DNA of 64,000 nucleotides from an uncultured Pelagibacteraceae bacterium (GCA_902624195.1 CACNWV010000004.1:23599-87598); one strand, 5' to 3'; counted from the first letter of the stretch, positions 23,055-35,835 are shown. Translations and numbers: made by a program. The notes: a model not told the origin generated them from the letters alone.

Positions 23055-24621
23055 TTAGAATACTAATAGAAAGATAATTACAATACCAAAAATACTAATA
23101 ATTATATTATTTCTAAAATTTTTAAGTTTCATTTGCTCAATTTCTAAATTCTTATTTGTTCCTACAGATAAATTTAACTTTCCTTCCGCCATTAGTCTGA
23201 GAGCATAGTCAGCTCTATCCATGAATTCAGGTAAGTCTGGAATCCGCTTTATTATTTCTGAGGAAGTATTTATTGCTTTATCGAAAGTTGATTTTGGACT
23301 TTTCATGTCTTTAAGCCAGTTCTCGAGCACCGGCCTAGAAACCTCCCAAATATTTGTTTCAGGATACAGTTTTCTTGCAACACCCTCCACTACTACCATA
23401 GTTTTTTGCAACAATAACAAGGGTGGTTGGGTTGCCATATTAAATTTTTCAGTGATCTCAAACAATTGAGCAAGTAGGTTTCCCCCAGAAATATCTTTTA
23501 TTGATTGACCAAAAATAGGCTCTCCGACAGATCTTAAAGCTTGTGCAAACTCTTCTTTAGATGCTTCTTGAGGTACTAGACCGGCTTGAAAATGAACATC
23601 TGCTACTTTGACATAGTCTCTTTGAATAAAACCATATAAAATTTCTGCTAAGAATTTTCTGTTGTTCTTATCAAGTCGACCCATAATTCCAAAGTCTACT
23701 GGTATAATATTACCTTTTTTATCAACAAAGATATTACCTTGATGCATATCTCCGTGAAAAAAAACCATCTCTAACAGCTTGTTTTAAAAAAAACTGTATT
23801 AGGTTTTCTGCTAGTTTTTTTAAATTTACACCTTGTTGTTCTAATTCTTGATATTCTCTTATTGAAGTACCATCAACTTTGTCTAAAGTAAGAACTTTCT
23901 TTGTCGTATAGTTCCAATAAATTTGTGGTACGTTAAATCCAATATCATTTTTTGTATTTTCAAAAAGTTCATTTGCTGCTGCTGCTTCAAATCTTAGGTC
24001 CATTTCAATATTAGTTATTTCTCTTAAAAGATGAACAACTTCGATTAATTTTAACCTTTTTGTTTTAGCAACAGTGTTCTCAACAATATAGGCAAAAAGC
24101 ATCAATGCATCTAATTCTTCATTAAATAATTTTTCAATATCAGGTCTTAATATTTTTATGGCCACTTCTTTTTCCTTGTTTTCAATTTTTATTTTGGCCA
24201 AATGTACCTGAGCTATTGATGCTGCTGCTATAGGCTCACTTATTTCTGTTATGTGTTTAAAGTAATCGTCTCCTATCTCCTTCTTGATTACTTTTTTTGC
24301 ATCATGTAAATCAAAAGCAGGAACTTTATCCTGAAGTCTCTCTAGATTTTTTGCAAGTTCTTCCCCAATAATATCTGGCCTTGTAGCAAGAAATTGACCC
24401 AATTTAATAAATGTTGTACCCATGCCCTGAAGGGCAACACAAAGTTTTTCACCAGGAGCCTTTTTTACGTCTATTTTATTAGAATGAGATCCAACAGATA
24501 AAATGTTAAAAAACAAATTTAGGCTAGTAGGAATTTTATGAATTTCATTTATTGTATCTATCGCTCCAGATGTAGATAGTTTTCTGGCAATGTGAAATAA
24601 TTTAAAAACTCTTTTCAACAT
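23055..24621 (-). pseudogene. ubiB: UbiB (ABC1/ADCK kinase-like), interrupted: N-terminal ORF 24621-23734 and C-terminal ORF 23768-23055
   Basis: N part has FIKLGQFLATRPD and AAASIAQVHLAK; C part starts MVFFHGDMHQGNIF...DFG. T8 tract (A8 on + strand, 23757-23764) would need 7 T to be in frame. Confidence 0.85.
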
Positions 24622-25326
24622 TTATATCTTCCAACCCGAATGTATTGCCGATAAGCCGCTTGAAACGTTTCGATATTCAACGTTAGAAAAACCATTCTCA
24701 GAAATTAATGCGGCTAATTGATCTTGATCATAAAACTTTTCAATACTTTCTGTTAAATATCTATAAGGTTTTTCCGAGCCAACTATCAGTTTACCTATAT
24801 AAGGGATAGTTCTGGAATATTGCTTATAAAAAAAATTTAATAATTCGTTATCTACTTTAGAAAACTCCAAACAAAGAAATCTACCACCAGGCTTCAATAT
24901 TCTTAAAGCTTCTTTTAAAGTTAAATTAATATTTGTGACATTTCTAATTCCAAAACTAATTGAGTAATAATCAAATGAGTTGTCCTCAAACGGCATTTTC
25001 TCAGCATGTGAATTTACCCATTTTATATTCTCAAAATTTTTGAGCTTAGATTTGCCCAGATTTAACATCTGTAAGTTGGGTTCTACACATGTAATTTTAG
25101 CTGTATTTTGCGACTTTTCACTAAAAAGTTTAGCTATATCTCCAGTTCCTGAGGCTACGTCAACTAACTCCGAATATGGCTGGGGATTCATCCAATCAAT
25201 AAATTTTTCTTTCCATACTCGATGAATACCAAACGACATTATATCATTCATTAAATCATATTTCTGGTGTACTTCTGAAAATACTGAATTGACTAATTTA
25301 TTTTTATCTTGAATAGTACTTTTCAT
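24622..25326 (-). CDS. ubiE: Ubiquinone/menaquinone methyltransferase UbiE
   Basis: VDVASGTGDIAKLF, SFGIRNVTN, LCLEFSKV. Confidence 0.95.
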   Translation of the reverse strand: MKSTIQDKNKLVNSVFSEVHQKYDLMNDIMSFGIHRVWKEKFIDWMNPQPYSELVDVASGTGDIAKLFSEKSQNTAKITCVEPNLQMLNLGKSKLKNFENIKWVNSHAEKMPFEDNSFDYYSISFGIRNVTNINLTLKEALRILKPGGRFLCLEFSKVDNELLNFFYKQYSRTIPYIGKLIVGSEKPYRYLTESIEKFYDQDQLAALISENGFSNVEYRNVSSGLSAIHSGWKI

Positions 25327-25337
25327 ATTAGAATTAT

Positions 25338-26207
25338 ATGCCAGAATTACCTGAAGTTGAAGTTGTTAAAAGGTCCTTGGAGACAAAAATCTTAAACTTG
25401 AATATCGAGAAAGTAAAGATCAACGACGGTAAATTGAGATATAAGGTGAATAAGACTGCAATTTCAAAGTTGATTGGAAAAAAGATTATTAAAATTGAAA
25501 GAAGATCAAAGTATTTGATTTTTCACTGTAGAAAAAATTTATTTATGCTAGTTCATCTTGGAATGACAGGTAAATTTTTCTTTATTGATGATAAAAAAAG
25601 AAATTTCAAAACAAGTTTTTATTACAAACTTAATCTTAAAAAAGATAAAAAACACGATAGAATTGTATTTTTTTTACAAAAAAATCAAAAATTAATTTAT
25701 AATGATATTAGAAAATTTGGTTTTATAAAATTTTACAACAAAGACAATTTGTTAAAGAGTTTGCACCTTAAAAGATTAGGACCAGAACCTTTAGGAAAGA
25801 ATTGGAACTTAAAATACTTCAAAGACTATATTCTCAATCGGAGTAGAAATATTAAGGATATTTTAATGGATCAAAAGTTTGTATCTGGCCTAGGAAATAT
25901 CTATGTAAACGAAATTTTATTTTCAAGCTCAATTAGTCCAACACGTCAGGTCGATAAAATTAAAAACTTCGAAATGAAAAAAATTATTAAAAATACAAAA
26001 AAAATCCTTAAAAACGCTATAAAGTTAGGAGGATCTTCAATTAAAGATTTTTCTAGTGGTAATGGAAAAAAAGGTGACTTTCAGCAACATTTCAAGGTTT
26101 ATGGAAAAAAAGGTGATTGTTGTTCTAATATAGATTGCAGGTCTAAAATTAGACAAGTTACAATTTCAAATCGCTCATCTTTCTTTTGTGGAAACTGCCA
26201 AAAATAA
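25338..26207 (+). CDS. mutM: Formamidopyrimidine-DNA glycosylase
   Basis: MPELPEVEVVKR, LGMTGKF, CSNIDCRSKI...CGNCQK zinc finger. Confidence 0.97.
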   Translation: MPELPEVEVVKRSLETKILNLNIEKVKINDGKLRYKVNKTAISKLIGKKIIKIERRSKYLIFHCRKNLFMLVHLGMTGKFFFIDDKKRNFKTSFYYKLNLKKDKKHDRIVFFLQKNQKLIYNDIRKFGFIKFYNKDNLLKSLHLKRLGPEPLGKNWNLKYFKDYILNRSRNIKDILMDQKFVSGLGNIYVNEILFSSSISPTRQVDKIKNFEMKKIIKNTKKILKNAIKLGGSSIKDFSSGNGKKGDFQQHFKVYGKKGDCCSNIDCRSKIRQVTISNRSSFFCGNCQK

Positions 26208-26212
26208 TAAAG

Positions 26213-26241
26213 TTGACCGCTATTATGGCTACATATATATA
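26213..26241 (+). promoter_or_regulatory. Candidate sigma70-type promoter for rpsT
   Basis: TTGACC (26213-26218), 17-nt spacer, TATATA (26236-26241, or TATAAT at 26238-26243), about 8-10 nt before the rpsT ATG. Confidence 0.5.
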
Positions 26242-26250
26242 ATCTTTAAA

Positions 26251-26505
26251 ATGCCTAACACAAAATCAGCAATAAGAAGAGTAAGAAGGGTTAAAAAACA
26301 AACCCAAATTAATAAAATTAGGAAAAGTAAGTATAAAAATGCCATTAAAAAAATGGATGCTCTGATTAAAGGGAAAGAAATAGAAAAAGCAAAAAAAGAT
26401 TTTCCAAAATTCCAATCAATTCTAATGCAGGTTGCTAAATCTGGTGTAATTAATAAAAAAACTGCAGCTAGAAAAATTTCAAGAATTTCAAAAAAAATAA
26501 AATAG
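26251..26505 (+). CDS. rpsT: 30S ribosomal protein S20
   Basis: MPNTKSAIRRVRRVKKQTQINKIRKSKYKNAIKKM; start at internal Met of the ORF track entry. Confidence 0.93.
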   Translation: MPNTKSAIRRVRRVKKQTQINKIRKSKYKNAIKKMDALIKGKEIEKAKKDFPKFQSILMQVAKSGVINKKTAARKISRISKKIK

Positions 26506-26727
26506 TTTCATCAATCCTAAGTTGATCAACTAAAAATAAATTAATCTACATTTAGAAATAAATAAAATTTAAATCAAAATGTTGTTTCTTTTCTTAGTTG
26601 CAAATTTTAATTTCTATCTGAGCGATAACGTTACAACCTAACTTAATTTTTTTTTTATTTTTTTTAAAAAAAATCTTGCAAATATTTTTAAAAGATCGTT
26701 AATAGAATTATCTTAAGAATTAATCGC

Positions 26728-28119
26728 ATGGAAAAAAATAATACCAGTTCTCAGAATTTGTATGTTTCGGAAGAAGAAAAAATCTTAAATTGGGAAGATG
26801 TTCAAGGCGCATTTAAAAAAACCTTCGGATCAGAAGTTTACAGTAGCTGGCTTCAAAAAATCACTTTGATCAAAGAGTACAACGATTTTTTAATTCTTGG
26901 TGTACCAACACGATTTTTTAGAGACTGGATCGTATCAAGGTATTTAGACAAAATTTTAGAGCAATTAAGAGGTTTTAAGTTAAGTATTAATAGAATTGAA
27001 TTTAAAATAATTGAGGAAAATAAACAGAATCAGGAGCTTTTAAAGATCAATGAAATCAGCAAAGTAACTGAAATAAAAGATTCAATTCTAAATTATAATA
27101 GATTAAATCCAAATTTGAATTTCAGCAATTTTATCCAGGGCAAAAGTAATGATATTGCCTTATCTTACTCTAAAAAAGTCTGTGAGCACGTATCACGTTA
27201 TAATCCTTTATATATTTGTGGTGGAGTAGGACTTGGGAAAACACACTTACTTAATGCGATAGGCTTAGAGTTGCAAAGCGAGAATAACGTAATGTTTATT
27301 TCAGCTGAAAGATTTATGTATCATTTTATTAAATCAATAAAAAAAAATGATATGGTTAACTTTAAGGATTTTTTTAGAAAATCCTCTATATTTATCATAG
27401 ATGACATTCAGTTTATCAGCGGAAAAGAAAGCTTACAGGAGGAGTTTTTCCACACTTTCAATAGTTTGATAGATAAGGGCTCTCAAATTATTATCTCCGC
27501 AGATAGAGCACCAACAAAACTTGATAGAGTACAAGAGAGAATAAAATCTAGACTTGGTGGCGGTCTTGTAGTTGATATAGATTCCCCTGATATAGAACTT
27601 AAAATTAAGATTATAAAGAAAAAAATTGACGAGATACAAAATCAATTTAAAGAAAATATAAACTTAAATGAGGATGTAATAAGTTACATAGCCTCAGAGA
27701 GCAAAACAAATATTAGAGAGTTAATCGGTGTTTTAAATCGAGTTATTGCATTTAGCAGAGTGCACAATAAAGTTTTGACTGTAATTGATTGTAAAAATAT
27801 TTTAAAAGACGTTTTCAATCAAATTAGAGTTATTACCGTTGATAAGATACAAAATGTTGTTTCAAACTATTTTAATATTGCACTGAGTGATATGTTGTCT
27901 CAAAGGCGCTCTAGGCCTTTAGCAAGACCAAGACAGATTGCAATGTACTTATCAAAAAAAATGACAACGAGATCGTTACCAGAAATTGGAAGAAGATTCG
28001 CGAACAGAGACCATACTACAGTAATTCATGCTGTAAAAACTATCTCTAGACTTTCAGAGCAAGATGACGAAATGAAAAAAAATATAAATCAGATAAAAAG
28101 TCTTTTACAAGAACAGTAA
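26728..28119 (+). CDS. dnaA: Chromosomal replication initiator DnaA
   Basis: GGVGLGKTHLLNAIG, IDDIQFI, RPRQIAMYLSKKMTTRSLPEIGRRFANRDHTTVIHA. Confidence 0.98.
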   Translation: MEKNNTSSQNLYVSEEEKILNWEDVQGAFKKTFGSEVYSSWLQKITLIKEYNDFLILGVPTRFFRDWIVSRYLDKILEQLRGFKLSINRIEFKIIEENKQNQELLKINEISKVTEIKDSILNYNRLNPNLNFSNFIQGKSNDIALSYSKKVCEHVSRYNPLYICGGVGLGKTHLLNAIGLELQSENNVMFISAERFMYHFIKSIKKNDMVNFKDFFRKSSIFIIDDIQFISGKESLQEEFFHTFNSLIDKGSQIIISADRAPTKLDRVQERIKSRLGGGLVVDIDSPDIELKIKIIKKKIDEIQNQFKENINLNEDVISYIASESKTNIRELIGVLNRVIAFSRVHNKVLTVIDCKNILKDVFNQIRVITVDKIQNVVSNYFNIALSDMLSQRRSRPLARPRQIAMYLSKKMTTRSLPEIGRRFANRDHTTVIHAVKTISRLSEQDDEMKKNINQIKSLLQEQ

Positions 28120-28123
28120 CATA

Positions 28124-29239
28124 ATGCAATTTGTAGTTAAGCGAGATCTTTTACTTAAATCTTTAAATTTTGTTCAAGGGGTAGTGGAAAAAAAAAATAC
28201 ACTACCAATACTTTCGAATGTATTGCTCATAATAAAAAATAAAAAATTATCAATTATTGCTACAGATTTAGATATAATTTTTTATGATGAAATTTCGGAT
28301 ATAAAAATAATTACAGAGGGAAGCACAACTACCTCAGCAGCTATATTATACGATATTTTAAGAAAGATTTCCTCTAATTCTGATCTAAACTTTAATTTAA
28401 AGTCGGAAAATAAGCTTAGTTTAAAAAGTGATAATTCAGATTTTAATTTATTGTGCTTACCAACGGATAATTTTCCGACTTTTGCTGATCAGTTTGATGA
28501 CCAGGAAATTGAAATTAATGGAAAAAGATTTTTAAAACTTTTAAATAAAACTAAAATTTCAATTTCAAATGATGATACGAGACACTATTTAAATGGGGTA
28601 TTCTTACATATAACGGAGGCAAACGGAAAAAATTTTTTGACGGGTGTGGCTACAGATAGCCATAGATTGTCATCAAGCAGTTTAGAAATCCAAAATTCTT
28701 ATGACTTTAAATCAATAATATTACCTAAAAAAACTGTTTATCAACTGTGTTCTTTACTTGCAGAAAATAATGAAAAATTAATTGTGCAAATAATTGATAA
28801 TAAAATCCAATTTAAAGTTGGAAACATAAAATTGGTTTCAAAAGTTATCGATGGTAAGTTTCCAGATTATAAAAAGGTCGTACCTATTAATAATGATAAA
28901 TCTTTAGTTGTATCTTCCAAAGACTTCATCAATTCGATTGAAAGAGTGGCAAGCGTATCTCTGGATAGAAAAGAAGGTGTTAAGTTAGCTATTAGCAAAG
29001 ACAATATTCAAGTTTCAGTTAATAGCGCAAACTCAGGGGAAGGAAATGAAAAGATAGTTGCAAAATTTAATTCTGATAATTTGAATATTAGCTTTAATTC
29101 CAAATATTTAATTGAAATAGCCTCAGAAGTAGAAGATAAAAACTTAAAAATGAATTTTAAAGATCCGGTATCACCAGTTTTAATCGAGGATGTTGCTGAT
29201 AGGAACAGTTATTACGTGATAATGCCAATGAAAATCTAA
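28124..29239 (+). CDS. dnaN: DNA polymerase III beta subunit
   Basis: RDLLLKSLNFVQGVVEKKNTLPILSNVLL...YYVIMPMKI. Confidence 0.97.
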   Translation: MQFVVKRDLLLKSLNFVQGVVEKKNTLPILSNVLLIIKNKKLSIIATDLDIIFYDEISDIKIITEGSTTTSAAILYDILRKISSNSDLNFNLKSENKLSLKSDNSDFNLLCLPTDNFPTFADQFDDQEIEINGKRFLKLLNKTKISISNDDTRHYLNGVFLHITEANGKNFLTGVATDSHRLSSSSLEIQNSYDFKSIILPKKTVYQLCSLLAENNEKLIVQIIDNKIQFKVGNIKLVSKVIDGKFPDYKKVVPINNDKSLVVSSKDFINSIERVASVSLDRKEGVKLAISKDNIQVSVNSANSGEGNEKIVAKFNSDNLNISFNSKYLIEIASEVEDKNLKMNFKDPVSPVLIEDVADRNSYYVIMPMKI

Positions 29240-29359
29240 TTTTTTTTGAAATTAGAAATAAATTTATTTTTTGCTTTTAAATCCATTGATATTAAATACT
29301 TTTAGTTCAATACCTATTACAGTCATTTTATATTGCAGTAAAAAAGTGATATATTTTAA

Positions 29360-31435
<2,076 letters not shown>

Positions 31436-31443
31436 TTCAAGCG

Positions 31444-32733
31444 ATGAATTTTTCTACTCTTTTCCGAACAAAAGAGAATTTAAACCTAGATAAAAATACT
31501 CTAACAATTCTTAGATATATCGCTATTTTTGGGCAATTTTTGGCTATCAGTATAGTTTACTTTTACTTGAAATTACCTTTTCCATTAGAGCTAAGCTATT
31601 CTGTGATTTTAATTGGTTTGTTCACTAACATCTATTTACAATTTGGCATCAAAATAAATCAATTAAAAGATTTTTATGCATCTTTATTTTTAGTCTATGA
31701 TCTAATTCAGTTAAGTGTATTACTATATTTAACAGGTGGTATATTTAACCCTTTCTGTTTTTTACTTATAATACCTGCGATAGTCTCATCTACCTTTTTA
31801 AGTATGGGAACAACTATTATATTAGGATTAATAACATCTTTACTTTTATTTATAATATCATTTTATCATTTGCCATTACCCGGAGAAGATATGAATTTAC
31901 TTCATTTTCCTAATTTTTATAAAACAGGTATAGTAATTTCAATTTTAATAGGCTTAATTTTTTTAAGCTATTTTGGCATCCGTTTTGCTGGAGAGAAAAA
32001 AAAAACATCTGAAGCACTAAGCAAATTACAAGAAGTAATTTATAAAGAATATGAGCTAGAATCACTAGGAGGGCAAGCAGCAGCAGCAGCTCATTCACTA
32101 GGAACTCCACTAGCTACAATTACTGTAGTTTCTAAAGAATTAAAAAAAGAAATAGGTGACAATAGTGAACTATCAAAAGATATAGATTTATTAATTAGTC
32201 AATCTAAAAGATGTAGTGATATTTTAAAAAGGATTTCGAAAAAACAAATAGAAGAAGATAAATTTTTTAGTTCAGTTAAATTGGAAGATCTTTTAGAAGA
32301 AATTCTTAATTCTTTTAGACAAACATCTTCTAAAAATATAAATTTAATTTCACACAATGATCAAAATAAAATTGATATACAAAGATCACCAGAAATGATT
32401 TACGGTTTAAGAAATTTTATCGGAAATGCAATTAAATTTTCAAAAAGCAAAGTGAATGTTTTTCTTTATAGTAATGAAAAAGAGATAAAAATAATTATTA
32501 ATGATGACGGCCCAGGTTTTCCAGAAGATATTATTAAAAAAATTGGTGAACCTTATATCAAGTCAAAATCTTCAGAAATAAATCCTAATTCTGGATTAGG
32601 ACTTGGAACTTTTTTGGGAAAAACTTTGTTAGAAAGACAAAATGCAAAATTAATATTTAAAGATGATAAAAATTTAGGGGGTGCCTCAGTTGTTATCAGC
32701 TGGTCACCCAAAAATATTTTACCTATTTCTTAA
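31444..32733 (+). CDS. regB: RegB/PrrB-type redox sensor histidine kinase
   Basis: GGIFNPF quinone motif, AAAAAHSLGTPLATI H-box, SQSKRCSDIL redox-Cys region, GLGLGTFLGK. Confidence 0.88.
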   Translation: MNFSTLFRTKENLNLDKNTLTILRYIAIFGQFLAISIVYFYLKLPFPLELSYSVILIGLFTNIYLQFGIKINQLKDFYASLFLVYDLIQLSVLLYLTGGIFNPFCFLLIIPAIVSSTFLSMGTTIILGLITSLLLFIISFYHLPLPGEDMNLLHFPNFYKTGIVISILIGLIFLSYFGIRFAGEKKKTSEALSKLQEVIYKEYELESLGGQAAAAAHSLGTPLATITVVSKELKKEIGDNSELSKDIDLLISQSKRCSDILKRISKKQIEEDKFFSSVKLEDLLEEILNSFRQTSSKNINLISHNDQNKIDIQRSPEMIYGLRNFIGNAIKFSKSKVNVFLYSNEKEIKIIINDDGPGFPEDIIKKIGEPYIKSKSSEINPNSGLGLGTFLGKTLLERQNAKLIFKDDKNLGGASVVISWSPKNILPIS

Positions 32734-33604
32734 ATTCAAAAGCGTAGGAAATAATTTTATAAGCTAGTTTTGCTACCAAAAAGTTGTAAGAGTCAAATTT
32801 TTTTATTGGAGCAAGTTCATTAATATCCGCTCCAACTACATTAGATATTTGGCAAACTTTTTTTATTATTGGCAAAACATCGTCCCAAAATAACCCACCT
32901 GGTTCTGGAGTTCCAGTAGCAGGCATAATACTTGAGTCAAAACCATCAACGTCAAATGTTATATAAACATTTTTACCACTAAATAAATCATTTAATTTTT
33001 CAAAATCCCATACTCCTTTATCCTTAGCCCAGAAGATTTCTATTCTATCTTTATTTTTATTATAGAAATCCATTTCAAATTTTGAGAGATTTCTTATTCC
33101 AAAAGACACTACTTTTATATTGTTAAAATCAAGACACCTTTTAATAGCGGATGCATGAGAAAACTTTTCACCACTATAACTCTCTCTGAGATCAGCATGA
33201 GCATCAAAATGAAGAATAATCAAATCGTCGTATTTTTTCGCAAATGGTTTTATAGAACCCGGAGTTATTGAGTGTTCACCTCCAAAAACTAAAGGAAATT
33301 TCCTTTCTGATAAAATTTTTTCATTCACTTCTGACAATTGGTTTAGTGCTTCGTTTAATTTATTTTTTATCTTAAAAGGTTTTAATGTTTGAATACCGAT
33401 TTCCTTATAAGGTTCTTTATTTAAATCTTCATCAAATAATTCAACTTGGTGTGAGGCTTTAATAATTTCCTTAGGTCCATTTTTAGTGCCGACGCCATAG
33501 CTTACTGTTTTTTCTAGACCGAAAGGCACAACTACTACTTTTGGCTTAATATCATGGATAGCATCATAACCTAAAAACCCCTTTTTTTGGTTTAAATAAT
33601 TCAT
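32723..33604 (-). CDS. speB: Agmatinase/ureohydrolase family protein
   Basis: GGEHSITPG, LHFDAHADLRE, FDVDGFDSSIMPATGTPEPGG. Confidence 0.88.
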   Translation of the reverse strand: MNYLNQKKGFLGYDAIHDIKPKVVVVPFGLEKTVSYGVGTKNGPKEIIKASHQVELFDEDLNKEPYKEIGIQTLKPFKIKNKLNEALNQLSEVNEKILSERKFPLVFGGEHSITPGSIKPFAKKYDDLIILHFDAHADLRESYSGEKFSHASAIKRCLDFNNIKVVSFGIRNLSKFEMDFYNKNKDRIEIFWAKDKGVWDFEKLNDLFSGKNVYITFDVDGFDSSIMPATGTPEPGGLFWDDVLPIIKKVCQISNVVGADINELAPIKKFDSYNFLVAKLAYKIISYAFEFKK

Positions 33605-34654
33605 TTAAGATTTAAAAATTTTTGAAAAATTTCTTTTATCTCTTTTTTTCCAATTTTCTCTATGATACGCATCACTTGCAATCAATGGTAGCACGCTTGT
33701 GGCCTCCGCAAAAACCATTTGTTCTTTAGAAATATCAACTTTTCCCCATGAGCTAGCTTCTTTAAGTGTAGAGCTGCTACAAGCACCATCTCTTGTATCA
33801 GCAACGGTAATTTGTATTGCATACTTATGCATATCAACTTTTCTGCCTAATAATTCTGCACAAACGACTGTATCTTGAATGAAATTTTTAGGAACACCTC
33901 CTCCAATCATTAGAAGTCCTGATTGCTTTGATTGCAGCTTAATTTCAGTCAATTCTCTAAATTCCCTAACAGAGTCAATCGTGATGTGTTTATCTGGATT
34001 TTTTTCTTGATGCATTACAAGGCCAAAACCAGCAGAACTATCTGTAAATGCTGGGCAAAATATTGGAACATTATTATCATATGCAGTTTCAATTAATGAC
34101 CCCTTTTTTTTAGCATTAGATTTAAGATATTTTCCTAATTCTTTAATGAATTCTCTCGAGGTATAAGTTTTCGGTTTTAATGTGTTAGCAATATCACAAA
34201 TTATTTGATCACAGGCTTGTAGCTCTTCTTCATCAATATAAGTATCGTAAATTCTATCAATATAATTAACACGCAGCTCTGTATCATCTTGAAATTGAGA
34301 TCCCTGGTAATGTTTAAAACCAAGAGCTTCAAAAAAATCCATATCAATAATAGAGGCTCCTGTTGCTACAATGGCGTCAATCATATTATATTTGACTAAA
34401 TCTCTGTATAAATCCATACACCCACCTGCTGAAGTCGATCCTGCTAATGTTAGGAAAATCGAACAATCTTTATCCGCTAGCATCTCATTGTAAATATTTG
34501 CTGCTCTGGCAGTGTCCCTAGAGGTAAAAGACATTTTACTCATCCCTTCAATAATCTTACGAGCATCAAAAGATTTTATGTCAATATGTTCAACTGGGGA
34601 ACTAAGAAGAGATTTTTTATTATGCCCTATATTTGGACTATTTTTTTTATTCAT
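33605..34654 (-). CDS. Deoxyhypusine synthase-like protein (putative homospermidine/spermidine synthase)
   Basis: DHS fold motifs; SSWGKVDI retains the region of the catalytic Lys; clustered with ODC and agmatinase. Confidence 0.8.
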   Translation of the reverse strand: MNKKNSPNIGHNKKSLLSSPVEHIDIKSFDARKIIEGMSKMSFTSRDTARAANIYNEMLADKDCSIFLTLAGSTSAGGCMDLYRDLVKYNMIDAIVATGASIIDMDFFEALGFKHYQGSQFQDDTELRVNYIDRIYDTYIDEEELQACDQIICDIANTLKPKTYTSREFIKELGKYLKSNAKKKGSLIETAYDNNVPIFCPAFTDSSAGFGLVMHQEKNPDKHITIDSVREFRELTEIKLQSKQSGLLMIGGGVPKNFIQDTVVCAELLGRKVDMHKYAIQITVADTRDGACSSSTLKEASSWGKVDISKEQMVFAEATSVLPLIASDAYHRENWKKRDKRNFSKIFKS

Positions 34655-35835
34655 TAAGCCACTAAAGAACCAACTTTATCATTTGTTTCATCGTACATAG
34701 ATAATATTGGCTTATCACTTAATTCATGTATTTCATTAGAATAGAAACCATTGAAGTTGGTTCTGAAAGTAAGACTGTAAGCACCTAGCTGACCTAACTC
34801 TATGTAATCACCCTCTTTAATATTATTTGGTAATAAAAATGGACCTTTCATGTAATCCAAACCATCGCAAGTTGGTCCGAAAAAGCTAAATGCAGTTAGT
34901 TTTTTAGACTGAACTCTACCATCTGTTATCATTTTTGATGGTAAAACAAAATTCGGCCCTCCTGCATCAAATAAAGATCCATAAGTTCCATCATTTATAT
35001 AAAGATTATTTTTTTTTCTTAAAATAACTTTAACGATAGTTGAGCCACTCTCAGCGACGAGAGCTCTTCCAGGCTCACAAATAATTTCAGGTAATTTACT
35101 TAATTTTAAATTGTTAAGCTCTTTTTTAATTTCATTCATATAGTTAATTAATGGCTCTGGATTAAGATCTGGATATATGGATGGAAATCCACCACCAACA
35201 TTTATTGTATTAGGAATTATCTTTGTTTTTTTTATAATATTTGCTATTTCACGAATTCCTTTAGAGTAAGAAATTTTATGCATGCATTGAGAACCAACGT
35301 GAAAACTTATTCCAAGTTTTCTCGAATGGTCTTTACATAATCTCACAAGACCTAGAGCTTCAGAGGGAAGCGCACCGAATTTTCTTGATAGGTCTATTTC
35401 TGCATGTTCATTTGAAATCGCAATTCTCACAAATAATTCTAAATCTTTTGCTTGATTAGTACCTTCTAAAATCTTTCTTAATTCATCTTTACTATCTAGG
35501 GAGAAACTTTTTACTCCATAATCGAAGTAAGCTGACGATATACTCTCTTTACTTTTAATCGTGTGCATAAAATGCAACCTAGCGTCTGACTTTATTTTCT
35601 TGATAAGTTTAATCTCATTAAGAGAGGCAACATCAAATTCATTAATTCCGTTAGCAATTATTTGCTTTATAACTTTTTCGTTTGGATTTGTTTTTACAGC
35701 GTACAGTATTTTACCAGGAAAATTTTCTTTAAAAAATTTTACGGATTTTTTAATCTCGTTTAACCGTATACAATATACGGGGTGATCTGGTTTTATTGAG
35801 TTAACTAATTCGTTAACTGTTTTAAATTTTCCCAT
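34654..35835 (-). CDS. Ornithine/lysine decarboxylase (PLP group IV)
   Basis: KILYAVKTNPN PLP-Lys motif, NVGGGFPS, CEPGRALVAESG, FGPTCDGLD. Confidence 0.9.
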   Translation of the reverse strand: MGKFKTVNELVNSIKPDHPVYCIRLNEIKKSVKFFKENFPGKILYAVKTNPNEKVIKQIIANGINEFDVASLNEIKLIKKIKSDARLHFMHTIKSKESISSAYFDYGVKSFSLDSKDELRKILEGTNQAKDLELFVRIAISNEHAEIDLSRKFGALPSEALGLVRLCKDHSRKLGISFHVGSQCMHKISYSKGIREIANIIKKTKIIPNTINVGGGFPSIYPDLNPEPLINYMNEIKKELNNLKLSKLPEIICEPGRALVAESGSTIVKVILRKKNNLYINDGTYGSLFDAGGPNFVLPSKMITDGRVQSKKLTAFSFFGPTCDGLDYMKGPFLLPNNIKEGDYIELGQLGAYSLTFRTNFNGFYSNEIHELSDKPILSMYDETNDKVGSLVA

